Positions 22,147-31,792 of a DNA stretch of 64,000 nucleotides are shown here, in pieces. Under the pieces are notes generated by a model. It ran no database searches. It saw nothing but the letters and a program-made list of their open reading frames with translations, and was not told the DNA's origin. The position numbers were made by a program, and so were the translations under genes. The stretch is from contig CM058236.1 in the NCBI GenBank assembly GCA_030180135.1, forward strand, positions 50,574,947-50,638,946. Reading direction: 5' to 3'. Numbering within the stretch: position 1 is the first letter of the stretch; each line of letters starts with the position of its first letter. The stretch comes from Orychophragmus violaceus (lineage: Eukaryota > Streptophyta > Magnoliopsida > Brassicales > Brassicaceae).

Positions 22147-22827
22147 TGTTGGGAATGTCCTGAAATCTATTGTACTTGCTCTAAGTGATAGTTGTATTGT
22201 CGAGATGAGACAATCATATAATACTAGGTAGTCATAATGCTTTGCTAGAAGCCACTTATGATCAATGAGTTTAGAACTCATTGCTAGTGTTATATGATCC
22301 TACAGGGTCACACACCTAAGCAAACTGGACGTTAAAGACGAGGTTGATCATTTAATGTAATGATCTGGTGAATGCATATTTGATATGCATTCGATATCAA
22401 TGTTCTGGGACAGCATCGATCGTTGCAGAGAGTGCATCGATCGATGCACTCGCGGATTAATCAGATTAATTCGGTTTAATCGTTGGTTAATTCCGTTGTG
22501 GTTTAAGCCGACATATATAAGATATATGGTCGACCTAAACTCGTCCCTAACCTAATTGACAGCCACCAGAACACAGATAGAAACCTCTGAAGAGATTGGA
22601 TCTCTAAAGGCACTAGCATCCCTGCTGTTCAGTTTGTGTGCGTGTGGATACCAGTAGAGGCGCAGCATTTGAGGCGCTCTAGATCTCGATTATCTGCAAA
22701 TCTTCCGCTGCTAATCACCAGGTAATTCTGAGATCCCAATGATTCAATTACATGAACCCTAGATCCTAGGCTTGGAATTCAGACCAGGATTGTCTAATTG
22801 GATTAGGATCTGCTAGAAATTCCTTCA
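22147..22827 (+). repeat. Copia-2 3' LTR
   Basis: The 681-bp LTR differs from the 5' LTR at one position that I found. The target duplication CATTC follows at 22828-22832, and then Athila A resumes. Confidence 0.97.
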
Positions 22828-22832
22828 CATTC

Positions 22833-23252
22833 TACTCGATTTTTACCCCTCTTCTTATATCTATCACTCATTTCATCTGATTCCAAGGTATGTACTCCGA
22901 ATCTCGATTTCTAGGTTTCAGCCCTAAGGTGAAAAATTCGAAATTCATAACGGTTTTTATTGATTCATTGCCTATTGATGCTTGTCTAAGGTTGTTAGTT
23001 ATGAATTTGTGTTGCCTTAGTAATTGCATGAACAGATTTTGCAAGTTTTCTGAAAATCTCCGATTTGATGACGAACACTTGCGATTCTCTAATTTAGGAC
23101 AGATTTAGAGGAATTGAAACCGGTTTTGCTGCTACTGATGGTTACTTGTGCTGATTGATATTAATTTGATGTGTTTGTCTATCTTATATCTTTGGCTTAA
23201 TTTGCAAGTTTGTTTTCTTGTGTCTTTGATCGAAAATGCTCTACGAAAGTGC
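22833..23252 (+). other. Athila A region upstream of the env-like ORF, with splice-donor-like site
   Basis: A pyrimidine-rich stretch ends in CCAAG/GTATGT at 22887/22888, a good plant 5' splice site. The same arrangement occurs before the env-like genes of F (AAG/GTAATG, 44006/44007) and C (AAG/GTATGT, minus strand, 50980/50979). No clear acceptor remains before the ATG at 23253. Confidence 0.55.
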
Positions 23253-24622
23253 ATGAATGTCTCAGACAACTCTGAAGCACCTGCACACTGGCTCTCACGA
23301 GCTTCATCACCTCCGTCACCCATTCAGTTTTCTCCTGGAGCGATACAGGCCCCTTGGCCTAAGGGAGAGAAGGATCGGATCCCTATGCAGAGAGAGTGGG
23401 TGAATGATCCTCAGACAGAGACAGAGAGTGCTGATTGCACTGACAAGGCGATATTTGAACAGTGGGACGAGTATGATACATTGTTCTACAACGCTTGGCT
23501 GGGCATGGAAATTGAGCCCACATGTTTAGCTCATCACATGACCTATCAGATGCTGGGGATCACAGAGGATGTTCAGAAACTGGTTCAGCAGATAGGCTTG
23601 GGAGTGATGCCTATGAGGAGTTATGAGCTTTACCTAGACTTGGCCAAACAGCTGTTGTCGACCTGCTGAGTGTACTACACTTATGAGCTGCGTAAGAGAG
23701 CATCTGAAGGGACCTTTACCTTCATGTGTATGGGAGTCAAATACCGCATCTCAATTCTAGACCTCTGCTGCATCTATGGTTTCAGTTGGAGCCTATTCGC
23801 TGCACTCTCATTGCTGAATGGGAGGATTCGCACACTCAGTTCTGCTTATCTCATTTTGGAATACACATTGATGTGCAAGTATGACGCGAACAAGATGAGT
23901 AAGTAGTAGATGATGTATTGTACACTGGGATTCACCACCTATTCGAGGACACAACCTTGATTGATCAAGCGCCTAGACTTAACATGGGATCAGTTTTCGC
24001 GGATCACCGCTGTGATTTGAAGAAGAAGGCATTTGCAGGAAAGAAGATTGAGACTGTGGGCAGTCTGCTTACTCCTATTTTCCAGCACTTCAGGATTCCT
24101 TTGGATGGGAGAGAGTGCGAAACCAATAGAATATGGATGGATGATACTCACTTAAGGAGTGTCACTTAGATGAAGGATGGAAACCTCTTGGTTTTCCATG
24201 ATGCAAACTTGCGTAAGTGGTGCGTGCAACTTCCATTACCATAGTTCACGAGGGTGGATACATTGCTGGCTTAGAGCTTTGAGCCTCACGGGAACTATCT
24301 TCTCAGAGTACCCACCACTGCTAACCCTCTCATTGCTTCTACCTCTAGAGCTTCTACATCTACTGCACCTCCTCCTGCGCCTGCTCCTGCTGTTGGAGAT
24401 GATGATTATGTACTTATTCAATATCCTCCTCCACTTATGCATCCTGCTGAGATGTCTCAAGGAGCTTTCCAGTCCATGTTGAATGATAGAGTGAAGAGTC
24501 TTTGGGAGATTATTGCTAGCTGCTCTTGCAGACGTCAACAGAGAGTCCATGTACCTGTACCTGCTCCTCGACGCAGACGTTTGCCTACACCTGAGACCTC
24601 TAGTAGCTCTGATCGACGATAG
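23253..24622 (+). pseudogene. Athila env-like ORF (ORF-1 family) pseudogene of element A
   Basis: This is a broken copy of the Athila ORF that lies where retroviruses carry env; its function is unknown. From MNVSDNSEAPAHW the frame gives FEQWDEYDTLFYNAWLGMEIEPT and QIGLGVMPMRSYELYLDLAK (to 23669, TGA), then FTFMCMGVKYRISILDLCCIYGF (23700), MCKYDANKMSK (23873), VGSLLTPIFQHFRIPLDGRECE (24055), and a proline/arginine-rich tail RRQQRVHVPVP (24530) to 24622. The order matches the intact copy at 44375-45898. Stops and frame changes occur near 23667, 23905, 24167 and later. Confidence 0.9.
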
Positions 24623-25748
24623 GTTGGTATTGATGATGAGGCTGAGAGTGATGAGATTTTATTCTGGTTCCATGTTTCCATGACTTTGGTCCTATATTTT
24701 TCTCTCTTTCTTTTTATTTTCACTTGAGTCATTTTTATCTTTTCTTGAGTTTATGTTAGTCCTTCTATATGGAGTTAATGTACTTTGCTATCTGCTTGCT
24801 TTGATCTTGTGTTGTCTTTGCTTTTTATAGCTAGCAGTTTGAGATTTTCTGATTATTCACGGATTAAAGCAATTTGCGAAAATGTTTAGAAACAGACGCA
24901 CATTGTGTCGATCGTTGCGGTCCTGTGCAACAACCGTTGCAACCAATCCGTAGCCATGCGTCAATTGTTTCATCCATGTGTCGATCAACGCAGGTACACG
25001 ACAGGTAAGAAAAGCAGAACAGAAGTGCATTCTGTCCCTTTTTCATCTTTTACCGATCCTAAGCTTCGATTCCACTAGGGACGGTGTGTTTCAAGTGTGG
25101 TGGAGGTGGTACTGACATAATCTTTTTATTTTCTTAGAGTCAGTTGAGCCTGTTTTATTGAGTCAAAACAGTTTCGTAGGGAACTATGACTTTTTGAGGA
25201 GATCACTACACTCGCAGGAACCTAAGTGAACATTGGATGAGCTTGCATATGATCTCTGACTATTAGAAAATCCAATGCAGTTCAATCTACTGAGGACACC
25301 CATATCACTACATGTATTCAGAGAATCCATTACTGGATTCACCCTTAACTTGACTTAATTTTTCTCATATTGGGGCTTGGTATGCTTTGAGTCGGATTCC
25401 TCTGTTAGTTCTGACACAGCTTGTAAACCTGTATAACTATGGTTCCCTTCTCTCCTTCCTTAACTAAAAAAAGAGATAAATTTCAGATAAGCTAGTAGCT
25501 TCGAAGTAATCACAGGAGTGGTAGAGACCCCTATTACCTCATGTGCATTCATGGAATGTGTTCAAAGTACATCCCAATGCGGGAAGAGCACTGATAAAAA
25601 AAATGATACCCAGATGGAAAAAATTAGTTGCTAAGGAAGGAAAAAGAGAAGAAAGGAACCAGAAAATGATAGTTTGGTGGTTAGATGCTAACAGAGTAAG
25701 AGTCCATGTGTTCTTTGATGTCTACATGTGCATTTTCATGTGGTATAC
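24623..25748 (+). other. Athila A 3' region, ending at the element C insertion
   Basis: It is non-coding and matches the 3' regions of D, D2 and F: CGATCG-type motifs at about 24904-24992, a purine tract AAGTGTGGTGGAGG at about 25094, blocks near GACTATTAGAAAATCC (25258) and TTCTGACACAGC (25409), and a short A-run at 25467. Element C starts at 25749, before A's own terminal polypurine tract and 3' LTR, which are not in the window. Confidence 0.75.
24904..24992. repeat. CGATCG-type motif cluster, Athila A 3' region
   Basis: Decayed motif copies: TGTGTCGATCGTTGCGG, GCAACAACCGTTGCA, TGCGTCAATTGTTTCA and GTGTCGATCAACGCAGG. The position, between the last ORF and the first purine tract, is the same as in D, D2, F and C. 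Confidence 0.75.
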
Positions 25749-26403
25749 TGATATGCTCAAAGTTTACTATCCCTAGAGCTACACTGCATATGCACAAAAA
25801 GTGATTGTAGTATATAGGGGTCGAATCCACAGAGACTCAAGTTTCACACGATAGACTATTTGTAATCAAATTAAGCTAAGAAGAACAGATTGTAAGCAGT
25901 AAAAGCAATGTAAATTAAAGTGGAGTGTAAGCAATTAACAAAGGCGTCAGGTTTCAGGAAGTTCTCAGAAAATCAGGAAATCATATAACAAACCATTCAG
26001 GATTCAATCTATTAGTGTTCTTGAACTAGAATCACTAAAGTACAACTAACCAGCTTTGCTGCGATAATTATCTATGTCTAACAATCTAGTAAACCAACTT
26101 TCGTTGCGAATCCTAGAGTTCTAAACATGCATTAATTCCAAGTTCGTTTGTTCACAATTTCTCTAACAAAATTTCTTTGCGAGAAAATAAATTGCTCACC
26201 TAGGTTTCTTTATAGCTAATCAACCAACTATCGTTGCGAGAATAAACCTAATATCAATAATCTATATGACCAATTCAGATTAAGCAATAAGAACAACTTA
26301 GATGAAGAACTAGATGATGAATTCTAATTAATCAATTATTCTAACATTCCTTGAAATTCCTAATGAGAATCTCTAAACCCAACAAGAGATCTACTCAAAC
26401 ATG
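25749..26403 (-). repeat. Element C 3' LTR, distal part
   Basis: This 655-bp piece on the minus strand ends TATCA at 25749. It matches 56609-57160, the 5' LTR, block by block with many substitutions, showing that C is much older than D or Copia-1. It is interrupted by D and continues at 32996. Confidence 0.9.
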
Positions 26404-26592
26404 TGATATATAATGGTTTTTACTAGTTTTAAGCCATGATATAGATGTGTTTTAGTGTCTTTTGTCTTTGTTTAGAGTCTTTTACAGGTATAATCAGGTT
26501 GGGAGCTAAATTGAAGATTATGGAGCATTTTGGAGATTTTTGGAGTGATTGGCCGAGAGATAGAGTTCACTGTCCGAAACAGAGAAAGGTGT

Positions 26593-26618
26593 CGATCGTT
26601 GCACTCTAGCAACGATCG
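26593..26618. promoter_or_regulatory. CGATCG inverted repeat upstream of the D promoter
   Basis: CGATCGTTGC, six bases ACTCTA, then GCAACGATCG: a perfect 10-bp inverted repeat with a 6-base loop. The identical structure lies in the F LTRs (41020-41045 and 47480-47505) at 109 bases from the F TATA box. D2 has a near copy (35763-35788) with one G-U-compatible change. Position and conservation suggest a regulatory site; that role is inferred. Confidence 0.7.
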
Positions 26619-26729
26619 TTGCACCAGCGAGATGGGCCAAAAGTTCGGCGGTTTAGAAGAATCAAGATATTGCACTTTGATCCAGAAGTTCCTGATATTT
26701 ACAAAGAAGCCCCTGGCCGAGATTATGCC

Positions 26730-26738
26730 TATATAATA
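26730..26738 (+). promoter_or_regulatory. TATA box in D LTR
   Basis: TATATAATA lies in the U3 part of the LTR. The equivalents are TATATAATA at 35899-35907 in D2 and TTATAAATA at 41154-41162 in F. The transcription start is not visible from sequence. Confidence 0.6.
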
Positions 26739-27607
26739 GAGTTTTTAGAGTTTTTATTAAATACACTTTCATAATTAAGAGCAGAGGATTTTTAGAGCTT
26801 TTGGGGCTGATCTGAACCTAATTCATCATCTGTATTTGGAGAAGATTTCGAACCCCTTTTACTCTTATTCTTTTATGCAATTTACTTATCATATGATCAT
26901 GTTTTCATTATCTATGTCTGAGTAGATTCCTAGTTAGACTTAGGGTTTCTCACATAGGATTTCATGACTTGCTAGACTTGTTCAATTTCAGTTAAGGATT
27001 CAAACTATATCTGTTCTTCAATTTAATTGTGCTTAAAGCTAGTTCTAACCTGATCAATTAGAATCTAGATCTTAGGTTGCTAAATACGTCACAGAAGTGG
27101 GGTTTAGGAATCTGAACTAATTAAATTGGGCAATTAAACTTTGCGCAAACGAAAGTTTGGTTTAGGATAATTGTGAACATATCAAACTCAAGCTTATTGC
27201 TAGTTTAATCTGTTAGTTCTCGCAAACGGAAGTTTGGTTTGCTGCACTTAGACTTAGAGAATTATCGCAAAGGAATTTGGTTAATTCTATATCTGTGTTT
27301 TGAGTTCTAGAACTGTGCTTAATTAGATCCTTGCTGAATGAACTGTCTGCTAGTCTGATTTCCTGAGAATACCCTAGGTTTGACGCTTTTAATTACTTGC
27401 TTTCACAACCAATAATCTCTGCTACTGATTTACTTTCTTGCACTATTTTCAATACAATCACATTGCTTATTTCTAGTATTCATTCCCTACGGTTTGATTC
27501 TCTTGAGACCAAGTGTCCCTGTGGATTCGATAACCCTATATACTACTTTGACATTGTTGTACACTTGCAGTTTAGTATAGGGATTAATTCTTGACCTATC
27601 AAGTTTT

Positions 27608-27625
27608 TGGCGCCGTTGCCGGGGA
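27608..27625 (+). other. Element D primer binding site
   Basis: TGGCGCCGTTGCCGGGGA lies six bases after the LTR. It is the typical Athila/Tat primer site, generally assigned to tRNA-Asp. Confidence 0.9.
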
Positions 27626-27756
27626 CTCTTAGAGTCTTCGATAGGACCGAACTTAGGGTTTTACTAGAAATTTTTCGTTTTTCGTTTTTATTTTTATTTA
27701 TTTTATTTTGCTGATTTTTCTCTGTTTCTCTCTGTCGCAGGTACGAATTTCGCCTT

Positions 27757-27845
27757 GCATCGATCGTTGCACCCTTGCGTCGATCGTTGCTAAGCGATTT
27801 GAGATTGAATCGATCGTTGCACTGATAGCATCGATCGTTGCTGGA
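27757..27845. repeat. CGATCG motif cluster in D leader, just before gag
   Basis: Four direct copies, GCATCGATCGTTGCA, GCGTCGATCGTTGCT, AATCGATCGTTGCA and GCATCGATCGTTGCT, are spaced by roughly 10-25 bases and end immediately before the gag frame. The D2 leader has the same cluster (36941-37030) and F has one (42133-42172). Confidence 0.88.
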
Positions 27846-27861
27846 CGATTACAGACAGTTT

Positions 27862-30423
27862 ATGCGAACGCAAAACACTCGAAGTAATCCGAACTCGAGC
27901 TTAGTTAATCTCAATCTAGAGGAACTTGGACGTCTAGAGAGGACTATTAGAAGAGAAAAGAGAGAGAGAATGGTACAAGAACGCTTGATCTTGATACCAG
28001 ATGATGATGGAATCCTGAGGGATCCAGAGAACAATCCTTACAATGCTGCTGGGCAAAGGATTGATGCTGAGGGACGAGTGATCCCTGATGAAGTTGAGCC
28101 AGAAGGCCGGATGGTGGTTCATGAGAGGACACTAGCTGATTACAATAGACCTGATGAGTTTCATGCAAACCGAGCAGCTCTAGTGCTTCCTGCTTTCGAA
28201 AGGAATGATTTTGAGGTAAAAACTATCTACTACCAACTGATGAGGCAGATTGCTTTTCATGGTCTTCAATCAGAGCAGCCTATGGATCACATTGACAAGT
28301 TTGAGGACATAGTCACTGGCATGAAATATGAAGGAGTATGCCCGGACTATCTGTTCCTTAAGCTATTTCCGCACAGTCTTGCTGGAGACGCTAGTGCATG
28401 GCTGAGACAACTAGCACCTGGTCAGTATACTACTTGGACAGCCTTAAAGAGTGAGTTCCTGCGCCACTTCTACGATGCTGCGCGCTCAGATCAGTCCAGA
28501 CAGGACATACTCACTTTTTCCCAAGGAGCTGTGGAGCCTTTGACAACTGCATGGATGAGATTTAAGCAGTATCAGCGTGATTGTCCACACCATGGATTCA
28601 CAGAAGTACAGCTGATAGGTATTTTCTTCAGAGGCATAGATCTCCCTTATCAGACTGCTTTGGATAATTCCAGTGATGCAAATTTCAGCACCAGAACTCC
28701 TACACAAGCTAAACGGTTGATAGAGAACCTGATTGGCAGCAATAGTTGCAAAACAATGGATGAAAGGAGGAAGAGATCTGGTGGAACCGTAGAGAATTCT
28801 GATATGGCTAATATTAGATCCAGATTGGACACAGTCTACAATCTTCTGACAAACAAGAAAGCTGTCCACTTTGCCCAAGATGTGGAGGTTATTCAAATTG
28901 AGGTGGACACTCAGGAAGAAGAAGTGAATTTCATAGGAGGTTCCGGTTTCCAAGGTAATAGATTTAACAATCAACAGGGGAACAGATTCTCAAATGGAGG
29001 ACAGAATGGAGGTTTTCAGAAGACCTATGGACAGGGTAATCAGAGAACCTATGGATCTACATCTTATCAGACTCCTCCTGCACCTACAGCCCATGAGAGC
29101 AAAATGGAAGCTATGATGGAACAGCTGATGGAGAGTCAAACCAAGCTTTCTGTAGACAACAACAAGAAGCTGGACGCTGTCTATCAAGACCTCAATGGGA
29201 AGTTTGAGACATTGAGCACTCACATGAAGCAGTTGGACACTCAGGTGAATCAGATGTCCAGCTCACTGAAAGGAAAAGGAGTTGCAGACACTCATATTAA
29301 GGCCTGGTCTGTAATGATTAATGATGGATCTTACCTAGGGGAGAAATTTGAGCTAAGTACAGCTGAGTTGGTGACTGAGGAAGAATTTTCGGATTTCTGT
29401 GAAAAACTCTCGGGTGGAAGTTGTGATGATCGCGATGCAACGATCGATACACCTCTGGCATCGATCGATGCAGGTCGTGAACAAGCAGAGAATCCGTGGG
29501 ATGAAAATGAGATTGATGCAGAACTAGCCCGCCTATTCCCTGATACATCTGAAATCACTCCAGAGGATGTTTATGCACAAGCTATTTGGCACAGTCCCAA
29601 GGTGTCTGAAGTGATTAAACAAGAGATTGAAGAGCTGAAAAGGCTAGAAAAGAGTGGTGAAGACTTGGAAGAAATTCCATCATCTGATGATCCACCTTAT
29701 CATCCATGTGTTCAGAAATATTTGAACAAGATGTTACCATTAGATGAAGAGCTGAGAGAATGGGTGATAATAATTCCTCAGCATATTAGTGATGTTCTGT
29801 TAACTAAGGTCCCAAAGAAACTGTCTGATCCTGGAGTCTTTGTACTTGATTGTTCTATCTTTGAAGATAGTTTTAGGCGTTCTCTGTGTGATTTAGGAGC
29901 TGCTGGGAGCATAATGCCTTACTCTGTGGCAGAGAAGCTGGGTATGTTGGATTTTGCTCCTACTAGGACCTCTCTTGTCCTAGCTGATCAGTCCATACGA
30001 GTTCCTGAAGGACTCCTTATGGATATTCCGGTAAGAGTTGGAAACTACTTAGTTCCAACGGACTTCCTTGTGTTGAAATATGCCTGCGATCCGGATGAAG
30101 CTTTATTGCTTGGGAGACCATTCTTGGCTACAGCAGGAGCTGTGATTGATGTTAGACAGAGTCTAATAGACCTCCACCTGGGAGATGAGACACTGCGATA
30201 TGAGATGGAGAAGCTGCGGAAGCCACTGATAGATGGACAGACTTTCAAGATCTTGGAAGCAGATGATGAGCAGCTGAATGAGACTGTGATAATAGATCCT
30301 GGAGCGCATTTTACTCCATCTTTTCTTGGACTGAAGCATTCTGCAACAGCCTATTCTCCACCATGGATGAGGAGACTTGAACAGAGACAGAAAAAGTCTC
30401 TGTCAGGATCTTCCAGAGCTTGA
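27862..30423 (+). CDS. Element D gag with aspartic protease domain
   Basis: This 853-residue protein uses the first in-frame ATG (27862, MRTQNTRSNPNSSL); the frame is open a little upstream but only with TTG or CTG codons. Order: N-terminal LILIPDDDGILRDPENNPYN (about 45-65); Retrotrans_gag core (about 115-265; PMDHIDKFEDIVTG, AWLRQLAPGQYTTW, FLRHFYDAARSDQSRQDIL); Gln/Asn/Gly-rich stretch (about 355-400); coiled-coil-like segment MEAMMEQLMESQ to QLDTQVNQM (about 415-470); a motif-encoded linker DATIDT...ASIDAG (about 525-540); aspartic protease-like domain with DLGAAGSIMP (about 676) and LLGRPFLATAGAVIDV (about 748); C-terminal tail FLGLKHSATAYSPPWM. No zinc knuckle, RT or integrase. It would form particles and mature them. 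Confidence 0.92.
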   Translation: MRTQNTRSNPNSSLVNLNLEELGRLERTIRREKRERMVQERLILIPDDDGILRDPENNPYNAAGQRIDAEGRVIPDEVEPEGRMVVHERTLADYNRPDEFHANRAALVLPAFERNDFEVKTIYYQLMRQIAFHGLQSEQPMDHIDKFEDIVTGMKYEGVCPDYLFLKLFPHSLAGDASAWLRQLAPGQYTTWTALKSEFLRHFYDAARSDQSRQDILTFSQGAVEPLTTAWMRFKQYQRDCPHHGFTEVQLIGIFFRGIDLPYQTALDNSSDANFSTRTPTQAKRLIENLIGSNSCKTMDERRKRSGGTVENSDMANIRSRLDTVYNLLTNKKAVHFAQDVEVIQIEVDTQEEEVNFIGGSGFQGNRFNNQQGNRFSNGGQNGGFQKTYGQGNQRTYGSTSYQTPPAPTAHESKMEAMMEQLMESQTKLSVDNNKKLDAVYQDLNGKFETLSTHMKQLDTQVNQMSSSLKGKGVADTHIKAWSVMINDGSYLGEKFELSTAELVTEEEFSDFCEKLSGGSCDDRDATIDTPLASIDAGREQAENPWDENEIDAELARLFPDTSEITPEDVYAQAIWHSPKVSEVIKQEIEELKRLEKSGEDLEEIPSSDDPPYHPCVQKYLNKMLPLDEELREWVIIIPQHISDVLLTKVPKKLSDPGVFVLDCSIFEDSFRRSLCDLGAAGSIMPYSVAEKLGMLDFAPTRTSLVLADQSIRVPEGLLMDIPVRVGNYLVPTDFLVLKYACDPDEALLLGRPFLATAGAVIDVRQSLIDLHLGDETLRYEMEKLRKPLIDGQTFKILEADDEQLNETVIIDPGAHFTPSFLGLKHSATAYSPPWMRRLEQRQKKSLSGSSRA
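29424..29480. repeat. CGATCG motif pair inside D gag
   Basis: GCAACGATCGATACA and GCATCGATCGATGCA are read in frame as ATIDT and ASIDA in the linker between the coiled-coil-like part and the protease. D2 has an expanded version (38657-38750). Confidence 0.9.
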
Positions 30424-31792
30424 AAAACCTTGCGCGTCCGGTCAAGCTATTGACCTTAAACAAGCGCTGGGTGGGAGGCAACCCACCATTAGGTACTGGT
30501 GTTTTTCTTTTTAATTTTTGGTGTTTTTGTTAGGATTTTACGTTTGTTTTTGTTTCTGGTGCAGTCATGTTTGCAGGTCTCGGATTAAATCGCAGTGCAG
30601 CGATCGATGCATTTCTGCATCGATCGTCACAACACGAAATGAATCGCATTGCAGCGATCGTTGCGGTCCTGAGCAACGATCGACCATACACGAAAGTCGC
30701 CAAGTAACGGTCGATGCATCTTATGCACCGATCGATGCTGTGCGACAGAGGTAACCCGACAGACATGATTTCACCTTTTCAATTTATTTTATTTTCTTTT
30801 TACCGATCCTTCGCTGGACACTACTGGGGACAGTGTGTCTTAAGTGTGGGGGAGGTGCTACTGACGTTTATCTTTCTGTTTTCTTAAGAGTCAGTCCGTT
30901 TTTCAAATTTTTTGTTTTATTGAGTCAAAATTGTTTAAGTAAGAAACTATGATTTTCTGAGGAGATTTACAAGACTTGCAGGAACTTAAGTAACCATTGG
31001 GATGAAGTTGCAGGATCTATCTCTGACTATTAGAAAACCCCAACACGGATCAACCTACTGGGAACACCCACATCACTTCAGGTATCAGAGGATCCTTTTA
31101 CTGACTTCACCCCTAATACTGACTTAGATTTCTCACCTAAGGGCTTGGTATACTTTATGTCGGATTCCCTGTTAGTTCTGACACAGCCTGTAAACCTGTC
31201 CTATTTAGTTCCCTTCTCCCCTTCTATAAAGTAAAAAAAAAAAAAAAAAAAATATAATAAACTGAGGATGAGTTAGTAACTCCGAAGTGGTCATGAGAAT
31301 AGTAGCAAACACTATTATCTCTCATGTGATCCATGGAATGTGTCCAAAGTACACCCCATAACGGGAAGAACACTGATAAAAAAAATAAAATGATACCCAG
31401 TGGGGAGAAATCAGTTGTTAAAGAAGGGAAAGAGAAGAAAGGGACTAGAGAAAGATAGTATGGTGGTCTAGAGCTGATTAGGTAAGAATCCATGTGCCTT
31501 TAGATCGATACTCCTTAGGTGAGACCGCACTTAAATACTTGCAGAAGTCAGTAGGGAGAATTTGAATGCTTGAATGTGATTGTGGAGTTTACCTAGGACA
31601 GTTGCTAAGTGTGGGGGAAGTACATGTTGGTCTTGATATCCTGTGATTAATTCTTTCAGTGGTTTACTAAGGGGAATCTGAGTATTGTAGCTTCTAAGAT
31701 GAAATGAGTTTCTGAAGAGTTTTCAAACCTCTTCACCATGTTTTAGTTCTATGTTTTGCTTGAGGGCAAGCAAAGGCTAAGTGTGGGGGAGT
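30424..31792 (+). other. Element D 3' region with three purine tracts
   Basis: The region is non-coding. It starts with the CGCTGGGTGGGAGGCAACCC block (about 30465) and a CGATCG cluster (30596-30747). Three purine tracts sharing AAGTGTGGGGGA follow: about 30842 (then GGTGCTACTGAC), about 31609 (then AGTACATG) and about 31779, which directly abuts the 3' LTR and is the functional polypurine tract. A long A-run lies at about 31232. The ATATCATGG-type ending and tract order are the same in D2 and F. Confidence 0.85.
30596..30747. repeat. CGATCG motif cluster, D 3' region
   Basis: About six motifs lie in 150 bases. They include the hairpin-like pair CGATCGATGCA-TTTC-TGCATCGATCG, then GCAGCGATCGTTGCGG, GAGCAACGATCGACCA, AACGGTCGATGCA and GCACCGATCGATGCT. 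The cluster lies at the same place in D2 (39870-40016) and F (46126-46225). Confidence 0.9.

Larger units (their letters stand above)
11540..22827 (+). mobile_element. Copia-2: copia element with intact gag, dead pol and an internal tandem duplication
   Basis: This 11288-bp element has outer LTRs of 681 bp each (11540-12220 and 22147-22827) and a perfect target duplication CATTC (11535-11539 and 22828-22832). I found one difference between the outer LTRs (near 11845/22452), so it inserted recently. A 4.5-kb segment is present twice in tandem (11575-16061 and 16062-20532), which puts a third LTR lacking its first 35 bases in the middle. Without the duplication the element would be about 6.8 kb. 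Both units carry the same pol stops and the same alien insertions, so pol was already broken before the duplication. RT is truncated and RNase H is essentially absent. It is related to Copia-1 but is a separate family. Confidence 0.95.
798..25748 (+). mobile_element. Element A: decayed Athila (Ty3/gypsy) host element
   Basis: This is the outermost recognisable element. Read in order and skipping the insertions, it gives reverse transcriptase, RNase H and integrase (798-3395), integrase C-terminus (11119-11400), a spacer, the Athila env-like ORF (23253-24622) and a 3' region (24623-25748). Copia-1 and Copia-2 lie inside it, each flanked by a 5-bp duplication of A sequence. Element C, on the opposite strand, starts at 25749 in A's 3' region. 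A's gag and 5' LTR are not in the window, being left of or removed by the gypsy LTR at 1-797. Many stops and frameshifts show it is long dead. Confidence 0.8.
26404..27601 (+). repeat. Element D 5' LTR
   Basis: The 1198-bp LTR runs TGATATATAATGG to GACCTATCA. A TATA box TATATAATA lies at 26730-26738. A perfect 10-bp inverted repeat of CGATCG type lies 112 bases upstream of it (26593-26618). Confidence 0.97.

Noticed and set aside
31232..31252. Poly(A) run as a sign of a LINE or processed pseudogene
   Set aside because: The run occurs at the same place in D, D2 and F 3' regions with varying length; it is an internal homopolymer of the Athila 3' region with no LINE features.
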